64,000 nucleotides of DNA from contig DASUUK010000034.1 of the NCBI GenBank assembly GCA_036374135.1, positions 62,001-126,000 of the forward strand. The letters are read 5' to 3'. Numbering within the stretch: position 1 is the first letter of the stretch; every line of letters begins with the position of its first letter. A program made the position numbers and the translations under genes. The notes under the pieces were generated by a model that was not told the DNA's origin, made no database searches, and was given only the letters and a program-made list of their open reading frames with translations. Positions 32,663-43,267 of the stretch are shown here, piece by piece. This DNA comes from Euzebyales bacterium. Its GTDB lineage: Bacteria > Actinomycetota > Nitriliruptoria > Euzebyales > JAHELV01.

Positions 32663-33792
32663 GGCGCCACCCGATCATGTCGCGCCGCGACGTAGGCGGC
32701 GATCTGGTGCAACATCGATTCGCGCGGGCTCTCCATGCCCCAGAACGCGTGCTGCGAGTAGCGACCGACGCGGTCGTACAGTTGCGCGAGGTGTGGCTGC
32801 ATCGGATCCCACGTGCCCGCGGCCCGCAGGTAGCTGCGCCCGTCGAACGAGTACAGCACCAGGCGGTTCTTGGCGTTGCCCATGAAGTGGTGCTCGTGGC
32901 ACGTCAGGTCGAACCCGGCGTGGACGTCCGCGCCGTCGGGGATCGGCGCCTGCTCGTCGGGGCGCGCGACGAACCCGTGGCGGACGTCGTCGACCCATGC
33001 GTCCAGTGCCGCCGGGTCGTCGGCCGTCACCAGGGCGGTGATGGTGACGTAGCCACGGGTGAACACCGGTGTGCGAGGGCTGGGGAAGGCGACGACCTCG
33101 ATCTCGAACGTCTGACCGGCGAGCCCGCGGCGGCGCAGCGGCGTGAAGCGCCCGAGCTCGCTGGCATAGTCGGGCCAGTGCTCGACGGCGAGCACGGCGG
33201 CGGCCGTCGCACCGGCGTCCGGAACCTCGACCGGCGGGTACGTGTGCCAGATCTGCTGGTCCTCGGGCGCCTGGGGCGGGGTGAGCGCACCCACCCGTGC
33301 CTGCCCGAGACGGACCTCGGGATCGTGGGTGTCCTTATCGGCGCGCGTCGGGAACGCGATGCCCCAGCCCCGCCGGTCGTCGTCGCCGGCGGCGTCGGGG
33401 AACCAGTCGCCGAGCAGCCGCGCCCCGCCCTCGAGCAGCGACGCGGTGTCGAGCGTGCCCGTCCGGCCTCCGGTGCCGCGGAACCGTGACGTGCCCAGCG
33501 CACGGTGGAACCGCACCACATCGGCGGCGCCGAGCTGCCTGGCCCCGGCCTGGTGCCAGTAGGTCGTCAGCACCAGGAACGCCATGCGCAGGTCATCCAG
33601 GTCGCGGCGGTCTCGTGGCTTGGCGTAGTACGCGGCGTTGAGGAAGTCGGTGATCCATGCGGCCGCGCCCACCGATGCCAGGGTCGATCCCCCCATCCGG
33701 GCGAAGCGGCCCGGTGCGGAACGCAGCGCACGCTGTCCACCCAGGGCGATGGCAGCGCCGGCCGCGGCCGACGCGAGATGACTCAAGCGCAT
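32659..33792 (-). CDS. Unrecognised protein translationally coupled to the CrtI-like oxidoreductase
   Basis: I do not recognise this 377-residue protein. The N-terminus (SHLASAAAGAAIALGG) is moderately hydrophobic and could be a signal or anchor. The rest is soluble, with histidine-rich LTCHEHHFMGNAKNRLVLYS and many Trp and Tyr residues. The ATG at 33792 has GAAGGG 10 bases upstream and is preferred over an in-frame ATG further up. Its stop overlaps the start of the FAD oxidoreductase (ATGA), so the two are probably made together. It could be a partner or a substrate-modifying enzyme of that protein. Confidence 0.7.
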   Translation of the reverse strand: MRLSHLASAAAGAAIALGGQRALRSAPGRFARMGGSTLASVGAAAWITDFLNAAYYAKPRDRRDLDDLRMAFLVLTTYWHQAGARQLGAADVVRFHRALGTSRFRGTGGRTGTLDTASLLEGGARLLGDWFPDAAGDDDRRGWGIAFPTRADKDTHDPEVRLGQARVGALTPPQAPEDQQIWHTYPPVEVPDAGATAAAVLAVEHWPDYASELGRFTPLRRRGLAGQTFEIEVVAFPSPRTPVFTRGYVTITALVTADDPAALDAWVDDVRHGFVARPDEQAPIPDGADVHAGFDLTCHEHHFMGNAKNRLVLYSFDGRSYLRAAGTWDPMQPHLAQLYDRVGRYSQHAFWGMESPRESMLHQIAAYVAARHDRVAP

Positions 33793-33870
33793 GGTGTCAA
33801 CCCTTCGAGCTTCGACGTCTGCCATCGTCCCCGACGACCACCCCGCCACACGTCACGGTCGCCGAAGGCG

Positions 33871-34510
33871 TCAGCTGCGGCCGTGACCGGGCAGCACGCC
33901 CAGGTGCGCCAGATCGCGTCGCAGCTGCGCCGCGGACTCGAACCGGATCGCGTGGAGTCCGGCGTCTCGCGCGCCGGCGACGTTGTCGTCGCGATCGTCG
34001 ACGAAGACGGTGGCCAGGGGATCCAGGTCGAAGCGCTCGATCAGCAGGCCGAAGATGGCGGGGTCCGGTTTCACCAGCCCCTCGTCGCCGGAGATGAGCA
34101 GGCCGTCGAACCTGTCGAGGAAGTCGAACCTCGACCGTTGCTGACGGAACAGGTCGCCGGAGAAGTTCGACAGCGCGTACAGCCGAACGTCCAACCGGTG
34201 CAGCTCGTCCAGGACGGCCACCGTCGCATCCAACGCTCCGGGCAGGGTGTGATGCCAGTTGTCGAGGTAGTGGTCGATGGTCGCCACATCGCCGGGGAAC
34301 GTCGCGTGCCACTGTGTGCGCACCTGTTCGAGCGGAATGCCGAGATCGAGCTCCCGCTGCACGCCCGCGATGTCCAGCGCCTCGATCTGCGACCGTTCGA
34401 GCACGTAGGTCGGGTCCCAGTCGAGCAGCACCCCGCCGAGGTCGAAGACGACGGCGACGTTCGCCGTCGTCTTCACGGAGGTCGTGCGTGCGGGAGGCGG
34501 CGTCCGCCGA

Positions 34511-34527
<17 letters not shown>
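33871..34527 (-). CDS. HAD-superfamily hydrolase (subfamily IA phosphatase)
   Basis: The 218-residue protein has all HAD motifs. Motif I is VVFDLGGVLLDWDP with the nucleophilic Asp, motif II is ALSNFSG, motif III is KPDPAIFG and motif IV is VFVDDRDDNVAGA. The short helical cap resembles YihX or HAD-IA sugar phosphatases. The GTG at 34527 overlaps the end of glpD by 17 bases; GTG 34476 is an alternative that still keeps the whole domain. Proximity to glpD suggests a glycerol or sugar phosphate substrate, but this is only context. Confidence 0.85.
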
Positions 34528-36220
<1,693 letters not shown>

Positions 36221-36330
36221 CGCAGGCTCCTTCGATCGCAACGCGTCACGCTGTTGATACCCGGCAGGCCGCCAATCATCCATTCGCGCCGCGACACGAT
36301 CCGACGAGCGCGACGCGGTCAGCGAGCCGC

Positions 36331-36350
36331 CCGCTCCGCGCGCGGAGCGG
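36331..36350. repeat. Perfect 20-bp palindrome between plsC and glpD
   Basis: The sequence CCGCTCCGCGCGCGGAGCGG is its own reverse complement. It lies 16 bases after the plsC stop and 111 bases before the glpD start. It could be a terminator stem for the fab-plsC operon (no T-run follows) or an operator of glpD. Confidence 0.7.
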
Positions 36351-36366
36351 TCGCACCGAGATCGGG

Positions 36367-37026
36367 TCAGCGCTCGCCGTCGTCGGCGACCGGGGCGAAG
36401 CTGTCGGCCATCGTCTGGCCGCTCAGGCGGGCGACCTGCGCACGGATCTGCTCGGTCCAGACACGGCGGGCCCTGCCCTGCGGCACCTCCGGCGGCGCGA
36501 CCGGTGCGCCGAAGTGAACCTCAAGCAGGCCGGGCGCGGGGCGCCGCGGCTTCGGCCATCGACCGCGGGGCCACACGTCGGCGGCACCACGGATGCCGAC
36601 GGGGACGACGTCGGCGCGGGCCGCATGTGCGATGCGTGCCAGACCGCTGCGGAACCGGAACAGCTGCCCGGTCGGGCTACGGCTTCCCTCCGGGAACAGC
36701 GCCACCACCTCACCCCGCCTGACGACATCGGCGACCTGCTCGATCACCGAGGCGTCCGCGCGTCCGCGCTCGATGGGCACCATGCCCATCGCGACGTTGA
36801 ACGCCCCGAACAGCCCTCGGGCGAGCTCCTGCTTGCCCACGTAGGCGACGGGCCGGGGGCACACCGCGGACACGAGGTAGTTGTCCAGGTTGGAAACGTG
36901 GTTGACAGCGAGCAGCACGCCGCCGTGTGCCGGCACGTTCACGGTGCCCGTGACGGTCGGTCGCAGCAGCCAGGCGACGGGGGGCGCCGCGACGCGGTGG
37001 ACGAGGTGCAGAGCGGTGGTCGGCAT
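36367..37026 (-). CDS. plsC: 1-acyl-sn-glycerol-3-phosphate acyltransferase (PlsC family)
   Basis: The 219-residue membrane-associated acyltransferase has the NHxxxxD block as AVNHVSNLDNYLV. The glycerol-phosphate-binding EGSRS is in ALFPEGSRSPTGQ, and VPIERGRAD and VVPVGIRGAAD also match the family. It transfers an acyl chain to lysophosphatidate. It follows fabG by 14 bases and shares its operon with fabD, so fatty acid and phospholipid synthesis are linked here. The ATG at 37026 is taken over the long upstream frame because that frame overlaps fabG. Confidence 0.88.
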   Translation of the reverse strand: MPTTALHLVHRVAAPPVAWLLRPTVTGTVNVPAHGGVLLAVNHVSNLDNYLVSAVCPRPVAYVGKQELARGLFGAFNVAMGMVPIERGRADASVIEQVADVVRRGEVVALFPEGSRSPTGQLFRFRSGLARIAHAARADVVPVGIRGAADVWPRGRWPKPRRPAPGLLEVHFGAPVAPPEVPQGRARRVWTEQIRAQVARLSGQTMADSFAPVADDGER

Positions 37027-37040
37027 CCGTCGGCGATGCG

Positions 37041-37757
37041 CTAGGCGAACAGGCCGCCGTCGACCTGGAGCACCGCGCCATTGACGTACGACGCAGCCGG
37101 CGAGCACAGGAAGCGGACCGCGGCCGCGACCTCGTCGGGGGTGCCGAGGCGACCGGCGGGCACGCGGTCGACGTACCCGGTCGTGTCGACCGCCGCGGTC
37201 ATGCCGGTCTCGATGAATCCGGGTGCCACGACGTTCGCGGTGATCCCACGCCTGCCGACCTCACGCGCCAGTGTCTTCGTCAATCCGACGAGCGCCGCCT
37301 TGCTGGCCGCGTAGTTCGCCTGGCCGGCGTTGCCGTGCAGCCCGACCACGCTCGACATCGTGACGATGCGCCCCGCGCGCGCCCGCAGCATGCGCCGCAG
37401 CACGGCCCGGGTCAGGGCGAACGCGGCGGCGACGTTGACCTGCCAGGTGAGCGCGAAGTCCTCGTCGGACATCGTCATCGCGAGGCCGTCCGCGGTGACA
37501 CCGGCGTTGTTGACGAGGGCTGCAAGCCCGCCCACGTCCTCGGCAGCCTCGACCAGCGGAGCGGGATCCCAGCGCAGGTCCGCCCCGACCACACGGGTCT
37601 GGACGCCATGGCCGGCGCACCGCTCGGCGACGTGCTCGGCACCGGCGCGGTCACCGCCGTAGTGCACGACGACGTCGAAGCCGTCAGCGGCCAGTCCCGT
37701 CGCGACCGCTGCGCCGATGCCCTTCGACGAGCCGGTGACCAGCGCCCATCCGCTCAC
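37041..37757 (-). CDS. fabG: 3-oxoacyl-ACP reductase
   Basis: The 238-residue short-chain dehydrogenase reduces 3-oxoacyl-ACP with NADPH. The cofactor motif is VTGSSKGIGAAVA and the structural motif is NNAGVTADG. The catalytic Ser-Tyr-Lys is in MSSVVGLHGNAGQANYAASK. The tail AVLQVDGGLFA is typical of FabG. The GTG at 37757 overlaps the fabD stop (GTGA), and this pairing with fabD supports a fatty acid role over a general SDR. Confidence 0.9.
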   Translation of the reverse strand: MSGWALVTGSSKGIGAAVATGLAADGFDVVVHYGGDRAGAEHVAERCAGHGVQTRVVGADLRWDPAPLVEAAEDVGGLAALVNNAGVTADGLAMTMSDEDFALTWQVNVAAAFALTRAVLRRMLRARAGRIVTMSSVVGLHGNAGQANYAASKAALVGLTKTLAREVGRRGITANVVAPGFIETGMTAAVDTTGYVDRVPAGRLGTPDEVAAAVRFLCSPAASYVNGAVLQVDGGLFA

Positions 37758-38674
37758 CGTCCACCTCCCGTCAGGTCGTCCGGCGTGATGACGGTGCGGC
37801 GCCCCAGCGAACGGTCGGTGCGCTTGACCAGGCCCGTCAACACGGCGGACGGGCCCAGCTCGACCACCTCACCCACGCCGAGCTCGGCGAACGCGGCGAC
37901 CGTCTCGCGCCAGCGGACTGGTGACGTCAGCTGCGTGCGCAGCAGCGACGGCCAGTCGTCGGCGTCGGCGTGCGCCGTCGCGTCGACGTTGGCGACCACC
38001 GGCAGCTTCGCGGCCGCGAACTCGACCGCGTCGAGTGCCGGGCCGAACGCTTCGACCGCCGGGGCCATGTGCGGGCTGTGGTAGGCGGCGCCCACCTGCA
38101 GCGCGACGACCTTGCCCCGCGCACCGGATGCAGCCAGCACGTCACGCAACCGGTCCAGGTCCTCGGCGGTTCCGGCAGCGACCAGCTGGCCCGGCGCGTT
38201 GTCGTTCGCGACGTGGGCGCCGACCTGTGCGCACGCCTCCGTCACGGCGTCGACCGGGTAACCCAGGCACGCGACCATCGTTCCCGGCCGTTCGTCGGCG
38301 GCATCCTGCGTGGCACGTGCGCGGGCGTCGACCAGTCGGAGCCCGTCCGCGAAGTCGAGGACGCCGGCGGCGACGAGTGCAGCGTACTCCCCCAGCGAGT
38401 GGCCGGCGGTCACGTCCGCCTCTGCCCCGGCCGCACGCCAGCTCTCGAGCTCCACGACGAAGTGCACGAACAGCGCCACCTGGCAGTTGACAGGGATGCG
38501 CAGCTCGTCGTCGTCGGCGTCGAGGCCGAGACGGGACACGTCCCTGCGGAGCAGGTCGTCGGCCTCGGCCCAGCGGGCGAACGCCGGCTGATCACGCCAT
38601 GGCCCGGCCATGCCGGCGCGCTGACTACCCTGTCCGGGGAAGACGACCGCGACGCGTTCCTCAGCAGGGGGCAC
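37754..38674 (-). CDS. fabD: Malonyl-CoA:ACP transacylase
   Basis: The 306-residue enzyme loads malonyl groups onto acyl carrier protein. Motifs are VVFPGQGSQRAGM, nucleophile Ser in GHSLGEYAALVAAG, and the later YHSPHM region with the active-site His. The GTG at 38674 has AAGGTGA 5 bases upstream. The upstream frame is arginine-rich and noncoding. It heads fabD-fabG-plsC and is preceded by a strong promoter at 38925-38954, giving a leader of about 240 bases. No acpP or fabF is adjacent, which is unusual for this gene. Confidence 0.93.
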   Translation of the reverse strand: MPPAEERVAVVFPGQGSQRAGMAGPWRDQPAFARWAEADDLLRRDVSRLGLDADDDELRIPVNCQVALFVHFVVELESWRAAGAEADVTAGHSLGEYAALVAAGVLDFADGLRLVDARARATQDAADERPGTMVACLGYPVDAVTEACAQVGAHVANDNAPGQLVAAGTAEDLDRLRDVLAASGARGKVVALQVGAAYHSPHMAPAVEAFGPALDAVEFAAAKLPVVANVDATAHADADDWPSLLRTQLTSPVRWRETVAAFAELGVGEVVELGPSAVLTGLVKRTDRSLGRRTVITPDDLTGGGR

Positions 38675-39064
38675 GTGCTCACCTTTCGTCCGGGACCGCC
38701 GGGAGCGTAGTACGTCGGCGCGACCTCGCACGCGGCATGGTCCAGACGCAACCCACGCGATTCGCAAGCCGGAGGCATGACAGGGCGGTCACGTTGTCGA
38801 CGCGGGCCGCAGTGCCGACGCACACCGGGTCGTCGAGCCACCCGGCAGCGCCCGGACGGGGCGTGCGGGCAGGAGGAGCCGGTGGACCCCCCTCATCCGT
38901 CGTCCACCGAATCCCCGTGGCCCGGTTGTAGACGTCGTCACATGGCCTTGTCAAACGTGCGCTGCGAAATTCGCAGACACGTCACCGTTGCCGTGCGGAG
39001 CGTGACCGCGCGTCGGCGCCCAGCGCTGGACGCCGACGCACGGCGACGGCGTCCGCACGGGCGG
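38675..39064. other. Spacer between ctaB and fabD with promoter and two dyads
   Basis: This 390-base stretch has no convincing gene. Going with the fabD operon it holds a 15-base dyad (38962-38976, arms CTGCGAA/TTCGCAG), then the promoter at 38954-38925. A stem GGTGGAC/GTCCACC (38908-38881) follows at the probable transcription start, then a long leader. The first dyad could instead be the ctaB terminator. Confidence 0.6.
38925..38954 (-). promoter_or_regulatory. Probable fabD-fabG-plsC promoter
   Basis: On the minus strand a perfect -35 TTGACA (38954-38949) and a -10 TACAAC (38930-38925) are separated by 18 bases. The downstream gene on this strand is fabD, about 250 bases on. Confidence 0.6.
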
Positions 39065-40042
39065 TCACAACGTCGGCGTACCGCCCGCCAGCGTCACATC
39101 GACCGCCATCGCAGCGAACAGCAGCGTGATGTACGTGATCGACCAGCGGAACGACGCGTGCGCGGTGACCGCGTCGGGCGTCCGCCACAGCCGCACCGAC
39201 GACAGGACGTAGACGCCGCCGAGCACGATGGCACTGATGAGGTACAGCAGACCGAGGTCGGCGACGGCGCCGAACATCAGCGTGAGCGTGACCAGCAGGA
39301 TCGTGTACAGCAATATGTGCCGCGTGGTCTCGGTCACGCCCATGACCACCGGCATCATCGGCACGCCGGCACGCGCGTAGTCGCGGCGGTAGCGAACCGC
39401 CAGGGCCCAGAAGTGCGGAGGCGTCCATGCGAACACGATTGCGAACAGCAGCAGGGCGGGAAGCTCGATCGTGCCAGTCACCGCCGACCAGCCGACCAGC
39501 ACGGGAACGCAGCCCGCGGCGCCACCGATCACGATGTTCTGCGCCGTCCGCCGCTTGAGGCCCATGGTGTACACGAGGACGTAGAACAGGTTGGCCGCGA
39601 TCGCCAGCGAGGCGGCCATGAGGTTCACCGTCATTGCGAGCCACACGAACGCGACGACGCCGAGTGCCACTCCGAACACCAGGGCGTTGCGAGGCGGCAC
39701 CTCCGACCGCACCAGCGGCCGATGCGCGGTCCGCGCCATCAGCGCGTCGATGTCGCGATCGACCCAGCAGTTGATCGCGTTCGCGCTGCCCGCCGCTGCC
39801 GCACCGCCGAGCGTCGTCGCGATCATCAGCCACAGCGGGGGGATGCCGCGCTGCGCGACGAACATGGCGGGGACGGTCGTCACGAGCAGCAGTTCGATGA
39901 TGCGCGGCTTGGTCAGCGCGACGTAGGCCGCGATCGTGTTCCGGCGGATGGCACGACCGGCCGGCGGGCCGGCCGAAGGCGTGTCGGTCGACCCGCGGTC
40001 GTCAGGAGCGGCCCACAACGGGGCGTCGGTATGTTCGATCAC
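39065..40042 (-). CDS. ctaB: Protoheme IX farnesyltransferase (heme O synthase)
   Basis: The 325-residue UbiA-family prenyltransferase adds a farnesyl group to heme for cytochrome c oxidase. Family motifs are LTKPRIIELLLVTTVPA, the Asp-rich NCWVDRDIDALMART and the second motif region VFAWTPPHFWALAVRYRRDY. Several hydrophobic segments follow. It is divergent from transketolase, the arrangement common in actinobacteria. The first 37 residues are a variable cytoplasmic leader. Confidence 0.95.
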   Translation of the reverse strand: MIEHTDAPLWAAPDDRGSTDTPSAGPPAGRAIRRNTIAAYVALTKPRIIELLLVTTVPAMFVAQRGIPPLWLMIATTLGGAAAAGSANAINCWVDRDIDALMARTAHRPLVRSEVPPRNALVFGVALGVVAFVWLAMTVNLMAASLAIAANLFYVLVYTMGLKRRTAQNIVIGGAAGCVPVLVGWSAVTGTIELPALLLFAIVFAWTPPHFWALAVRYRRDYARAGVPMMPVVMGVTETTRHILLYTILLVTLTLMFGAVADLGLLYLISAIVLGGVYVLSSVRLWRTPDAVTAHASFRWSITYITLLFAAMAVDVTLAGGTPTL

Positions 40043-40236
40043 GGCGGCGCCAGTCTAGTCGTCCGCCTCAGCACAGCCGACCACTCCGCGACCACTTTCG
40101 GACCCGAGAGCGGCCTGGATCACCAACCGGTCGCGGTTCGGTCGGCGGTGGCGGCGGGTACACGTGATCCCATCGGCGCGTTCGGCCCCGCCACGCGCCC
40201 CCAGCCACCCCACGAACCTTCGACAGGAGCACCGCC

Positions 40237-42075
40237 ATGCAGCACGACGACCGCCGCGAGCTCGCGCAGCAGTTGCGCGTCGACACGGTCCGCGCCCCCT
40301 CCGTCACCGGCTCGGGGCATCCGACGTCAGGCATGTCGGCCGCCGAGCTGATGGCCGTCCTGTTCGACGGCTACCTGACCTACGACTTCGACGACGCGGA
40401 CAATCCCGGCAACGATCACCTCATCTTCTCGAAGGGTCACGCCACGCCGCTGCTCTACGCGCTGTACAAGGCGGCCGGTGCCATCGACGACGACGAGCTG
40501 ATGACCTACCGACTGCGCGGCAGCCGCCTGGAGGGACACCCTACGCCGGTGCTGCCATGGGTCGACGTGGGCACCGGTTCCCTCGGTCAGGGCCTGCCCT
40601 TCGGCGTCGGCATCGCACTGGCGGGCACCAAGCTCGACCGCCTGCCCTACCGCGTATGGGTGCTGTGCGGCGACAGCGAGATGACCGAGGGGTCGATGTG
40701 GGAGGCGTTCGAACGCGCGGCATTCGAGCAGTTGGACAACCTGACGGCCATCATCGATGTGAACCGGTTGGGTCAGCGAGGCCCGACGCAGTACGGGTGG
40801 GACACCGACGTGTACCGCCGCCGGGCCGAGGCGTTCGGGTGGAACGCGATCGAGGTCGACGGACACGACGTCGAGGCGGTCGATCGCGCGTACGCCGAGG
40901 CCATCGACACGACCGGTCGCCCCACGGTGATCATCGCCCGCACGGTGAAGGGCAAGGGCGTCGAGGCGGTCGAGAACGTCGACGGCATGCATGGCAAGGC
41001 CATCGACGACGTCGAGGCCGCCATCGCCGAGCTCGGCGGAGACCCCGGCATGCGCGTAGCGGTACGGACGCCGTCGGGTGACGCCAAGCCCCACGTCTTC
41101 GACACCGGCGGGGGGGAGCTGCCGACGTGGGATCTCGGGGAGAGCGTCGCCACCCGCGACGCGTACGGTGCCGCGCTCGCGGCGCTGGGCAACATCCGCG
41201 GTGACGTCGTCGCGCTCGACGGTGAGGTGAGCAACTCCACCCGCGCCGAGGACTTCAAGGAGGCGCACCCCGAGCGTTTCTTCGAGATGTACATCGCCGA
41301 GCAGCAGATGATCGCCGCGGCCGTCGGCATGGACGTCCGCGGGTGGGTCCCCTTCGCGTCGACGTTCTCGGCCTTCACGAGCCGCGCGTACGACTTCGTT
41401 CGGATGGCCGCCGTCAGCCGGGCCAGCATCCGCGTGTCCGGCTCGCACGCCGGCGTCGAGATCGGCCAGGACGGACCATCCCAGATGGGCCTGGAGGACA
41501 TCGCCTCCTTCCGCGTGATCCATGGATCGACGGTGCTCTACCCGGCCGACGCCAACAGCACCGCCAAGCTGGTGGCCGCGCTCGCGGACCGCGAGGGTGT
41601 CAGCTACCTGCGCACGACGCGCGGCGGCACCCCCGTCATCCACGGACCCGGCGCGGACATCGCCATCGGCGGCAGCGCGACGTTGCGGTCGTCCAGCGAC
41701 GACCTGGTCACCATTTGTGCCGCAGGCATAACCCTGCACGAGGCGCTCGAGGCCGCCGACGCGCTCGCCGGGGACGGCCTCGCCGTGCGTGTGATCGACT
41801 GCTACTCCGTCAAGCCGCTGGACGCGGCGACCGTGCGGGACGCCGCGACGGCGACCGCGGGGCGCGTGGTGACCGTCGAGGACCACCGCGCGGAGGGCGG
41901 CCTGGGCGACGCGGTGCTCGAGGCGCTCGCAGCGTCGGGGCTGCCACTGCAGCTGCGCAAGCTGGCGGTACGCACGATGCCGGGCTCGGCGACGTCGGAC
42001 GAGCAACTCGCCGACGCCGGCATCGACGCCGCCGCGATCGCCACGGCCGTCCGCGACCTCGTCGGACAGGAGTGA
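40237..42075 (+). CDS. tkt: Transketolase
   Basis: The 612-residue thiamine diphosphate enzyme exchanges two-carbon units in the pentose phosphate pathway. The N-terminal half has GSGHPTSGMSAAELMAVLF and the cofactor motif VLCGDSEMTEGSMWEAFE. The pyrimidine-binding half has DGEVSNSTRAEDF, IAEQQMIAAAVGM and FASTFSAFTSRAYDFVRM. It is the shorter animal-like type, about 50 residues below E. coli TktA. The ATG at 40237 has CAGGAG 9 bases upstream. Transaldolase follows after 4 bases. Confidence 0.94.
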   Translation: MQHDDRRELAQQLRVDTVRAPSVTGSGHPTSGMSAAELMAVLFDGYLTYDFDDADNPGNDHLIFSKGHATPLLYALYKAAGAIDDDELMTYRLRGSRLEGHPTPVLPWVDVGTGSLGQGLPFGVGIALAGTKLDRLPYRVWVLCGDSEMTEGSMWEAFERAAFEQLDNLTAIIDVNRLGQRGPTQYGWDTDVYRRRAEAFGWNAIEVDGHDVEAVDRAYAEAIDTTGRPTVIIARTVKGKGVEAVENVDGMHGKAIDDVEAAIAELGGDPGMRVAVRTPSGDAKPHVFDTGGGELPTWDLGESVATRDAYGAALAALGNIRGDVVALDGEVSNSTRAEDFKEAHPERFFEMYIAEQQMIAAAVGMDVRGWVPFASTFSAFTSRAYDFVRMAAVSRASIRVSGSHAGVEIGQDGPSQMGLEDIASFRVIHGSTVLYPADANSTAKLVAALADREGVSYLRTTRGGTPVIHGPGADIAIGGSATLRSSSDDLVTICAAGITLHEALEAADALAGDGLAVRVIDCYSVKPLDAATVRDAATATAGRVVTVEDHRAEGGLGDAVLEALAASGLPLQLRKLAVRTMPGSATSDEQLADAGIDAAAIATAVRDLVGQE

Positions 42076-42079
42076 CACG

Positions 42080-43159
42080 ATGAACCCGTTGCAGCAGCTC
42101 AATGACCTGGGTCAGGCCGTCTGGCTCGACAGCATCAAGCGCTCGTACCTCGGCGATGGCGGATACATCGCCAGGATGATCTCCACGGGCGAACTGCGGG
42201 GGCTCACGTCGAACCCGTCGATCTTCGACAGCGCGCTCGGGAGCGACGACAGCTACGACGAGCAACTCGCCGAGCTTCGGGGCGAGGATCCGCGCGACGC
42301 GCTGTGGACGATTATGAAGCGCGACGTCACCGGCGCCTGCGACGAGTTCCTCGACCTGTGGAACGAGACCGACGGCCTTCACGGGCAGGTGTCGATCGAA
42401 TTGGATCCCAACAGCGCCTACGACACCGAGAAGTCGGTGTCCGAGGGCCTCGCGCTGTTCGCGGAGATCGACCGGCCGAACCTGATGATCAAGGTGCCCG
42501 GCACCGAACCGGGGCTGCCGGCCATCACGCGCCTGCTGGCCGAGGGCGTCAACGTCAACGTGACGCTGCTGTTCAGCGTGGCGCGCTACGACGCGGTGAT
42601 CACGGCGTTCATGGACGGCGTGCGCCAGCGGCTCGACAACGGAGGCGACGTGTCGCGGCTGTGCAGCGTCGCGTCGTTCTTCGTCAGCCGCGTGGACGGC
42701 AAGGTCGACGATCTGTTCGACGACGGGGTGCAACCGCGGGCCCCGTTGACCGCGGGCGTGGCCAACGCGCGTCTGGCCTACGACCTGTTCCGTCAGCGGT
42801 TCGCGGACGGGGGGTTCGCCGACCTCGCCGCAGAGGGCGCGCGTCCGCAGCGACCGCTGTGGGCGTCGACGTCGACGAAGAACGAGGCGTACAGCGACGT
42901 CGTCTACGTCGAGCAGCTCGCCGCGCCCGACACGGTCAACACCATGCCGGAGGAGACGATCGGCGCCGTCCGCGACCATGCCGACGTCGATGACCGGGTG
43001 ACAGGCACGGCCGCCGAGGCCCGCGCGCACCTCGACGGGCTGCGCGAGCAGGGCATGGATCTGGTCCAGGTCACCAAGGAGCTCGAGGCCGAGGGCGTCG
43101 ACAAGTTCGCTGACGCGTTCCAGTCGGCGGTCGCCACGGTGGCCGCGCACGTACGCTGA
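42080..43159 (+). CDS. tal: Transaldolase
   Basis: The 359-residue protein is of the actinobacterial/cyanobacterial transaldolase type. Markers are LDSIKRSYL, LTSNPSIFDSA, the Schiff-base Lys in NLMIKVPGTEPGLPAI, and VNVNVTLLFSVARYDAV. It moves a dihydroxyacetone unit between sugar phosphates. It is cotranscribed with tkt. In many actinobacteria pgi, zwf and opcA follow tal; here an oppositely oriented ABC-F gene follows. Confidence 0.95.
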   Translation: MNPLQQLNDLGQAVWLDSIKRSYLGDGGYIARMISTGELRGLTSNPSIFDSALGSDDSYDEQLAELRGEDPRDALWTIMKRDVTGACDEFLDLWNETDGLHGQVSIELDPNSAYDTEKSVSEGLALFAEIDRPNLMIKVPGTEPGLPAITRLLAEGVNVNVTLLFSVARYDAVITAFMDGVRQRLDNGGDVSRLCSVASFFVSRVDGKVDDLFDDGVQPRAPLTAGVANARLAYDLFRQRFADGGFADLAAEGARPQRPLWASTSTKNEAYSDVVYVEQLAAPDTVNTMPEETIGAVRDHADVDDRVTGTAAEARAHLDGLREQGMDLVQVTKELEAEGVDKFADAFQSAVATVAAHVR

Positions 43160-43170
43160 TCTCGCGGGGC

Positions 43171-43229
43171 GGGTGGCCGGGCGCGGCGCGCGACGCACGC
43201 CCCGCCCTGGCAGCACGGTCCGGCCACCC
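43171..43229. terminator. Possible bidirectional terminator between tal and the ABC-F gene
   Basis: Arms GGGTGGCCGG (43171-43180) and CCGGCCACCC (43220-43229) can pair across a GC-rich loop between two convergent genes. There is no T-run, so this is a weak call. Confidence 0.35.
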
Positions 43230-43267
43230 GGCGCCCGCTGCCACCCGAGTGACGCGACGCCGCCGGC

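Noticed and set aside
36305-36335. A further copy of the 42-bp repeat near GGTCAGCGAGCCG
   Set aside because: Only about 12 bases match the core, which can occur by chance in GC-rich DNA.
38679-38954. A 91-codon minus-strand frame upstream of fabD
   Set aside because: It spans the putative promoter and both dyads, lacks a ribosome site and has no family features.
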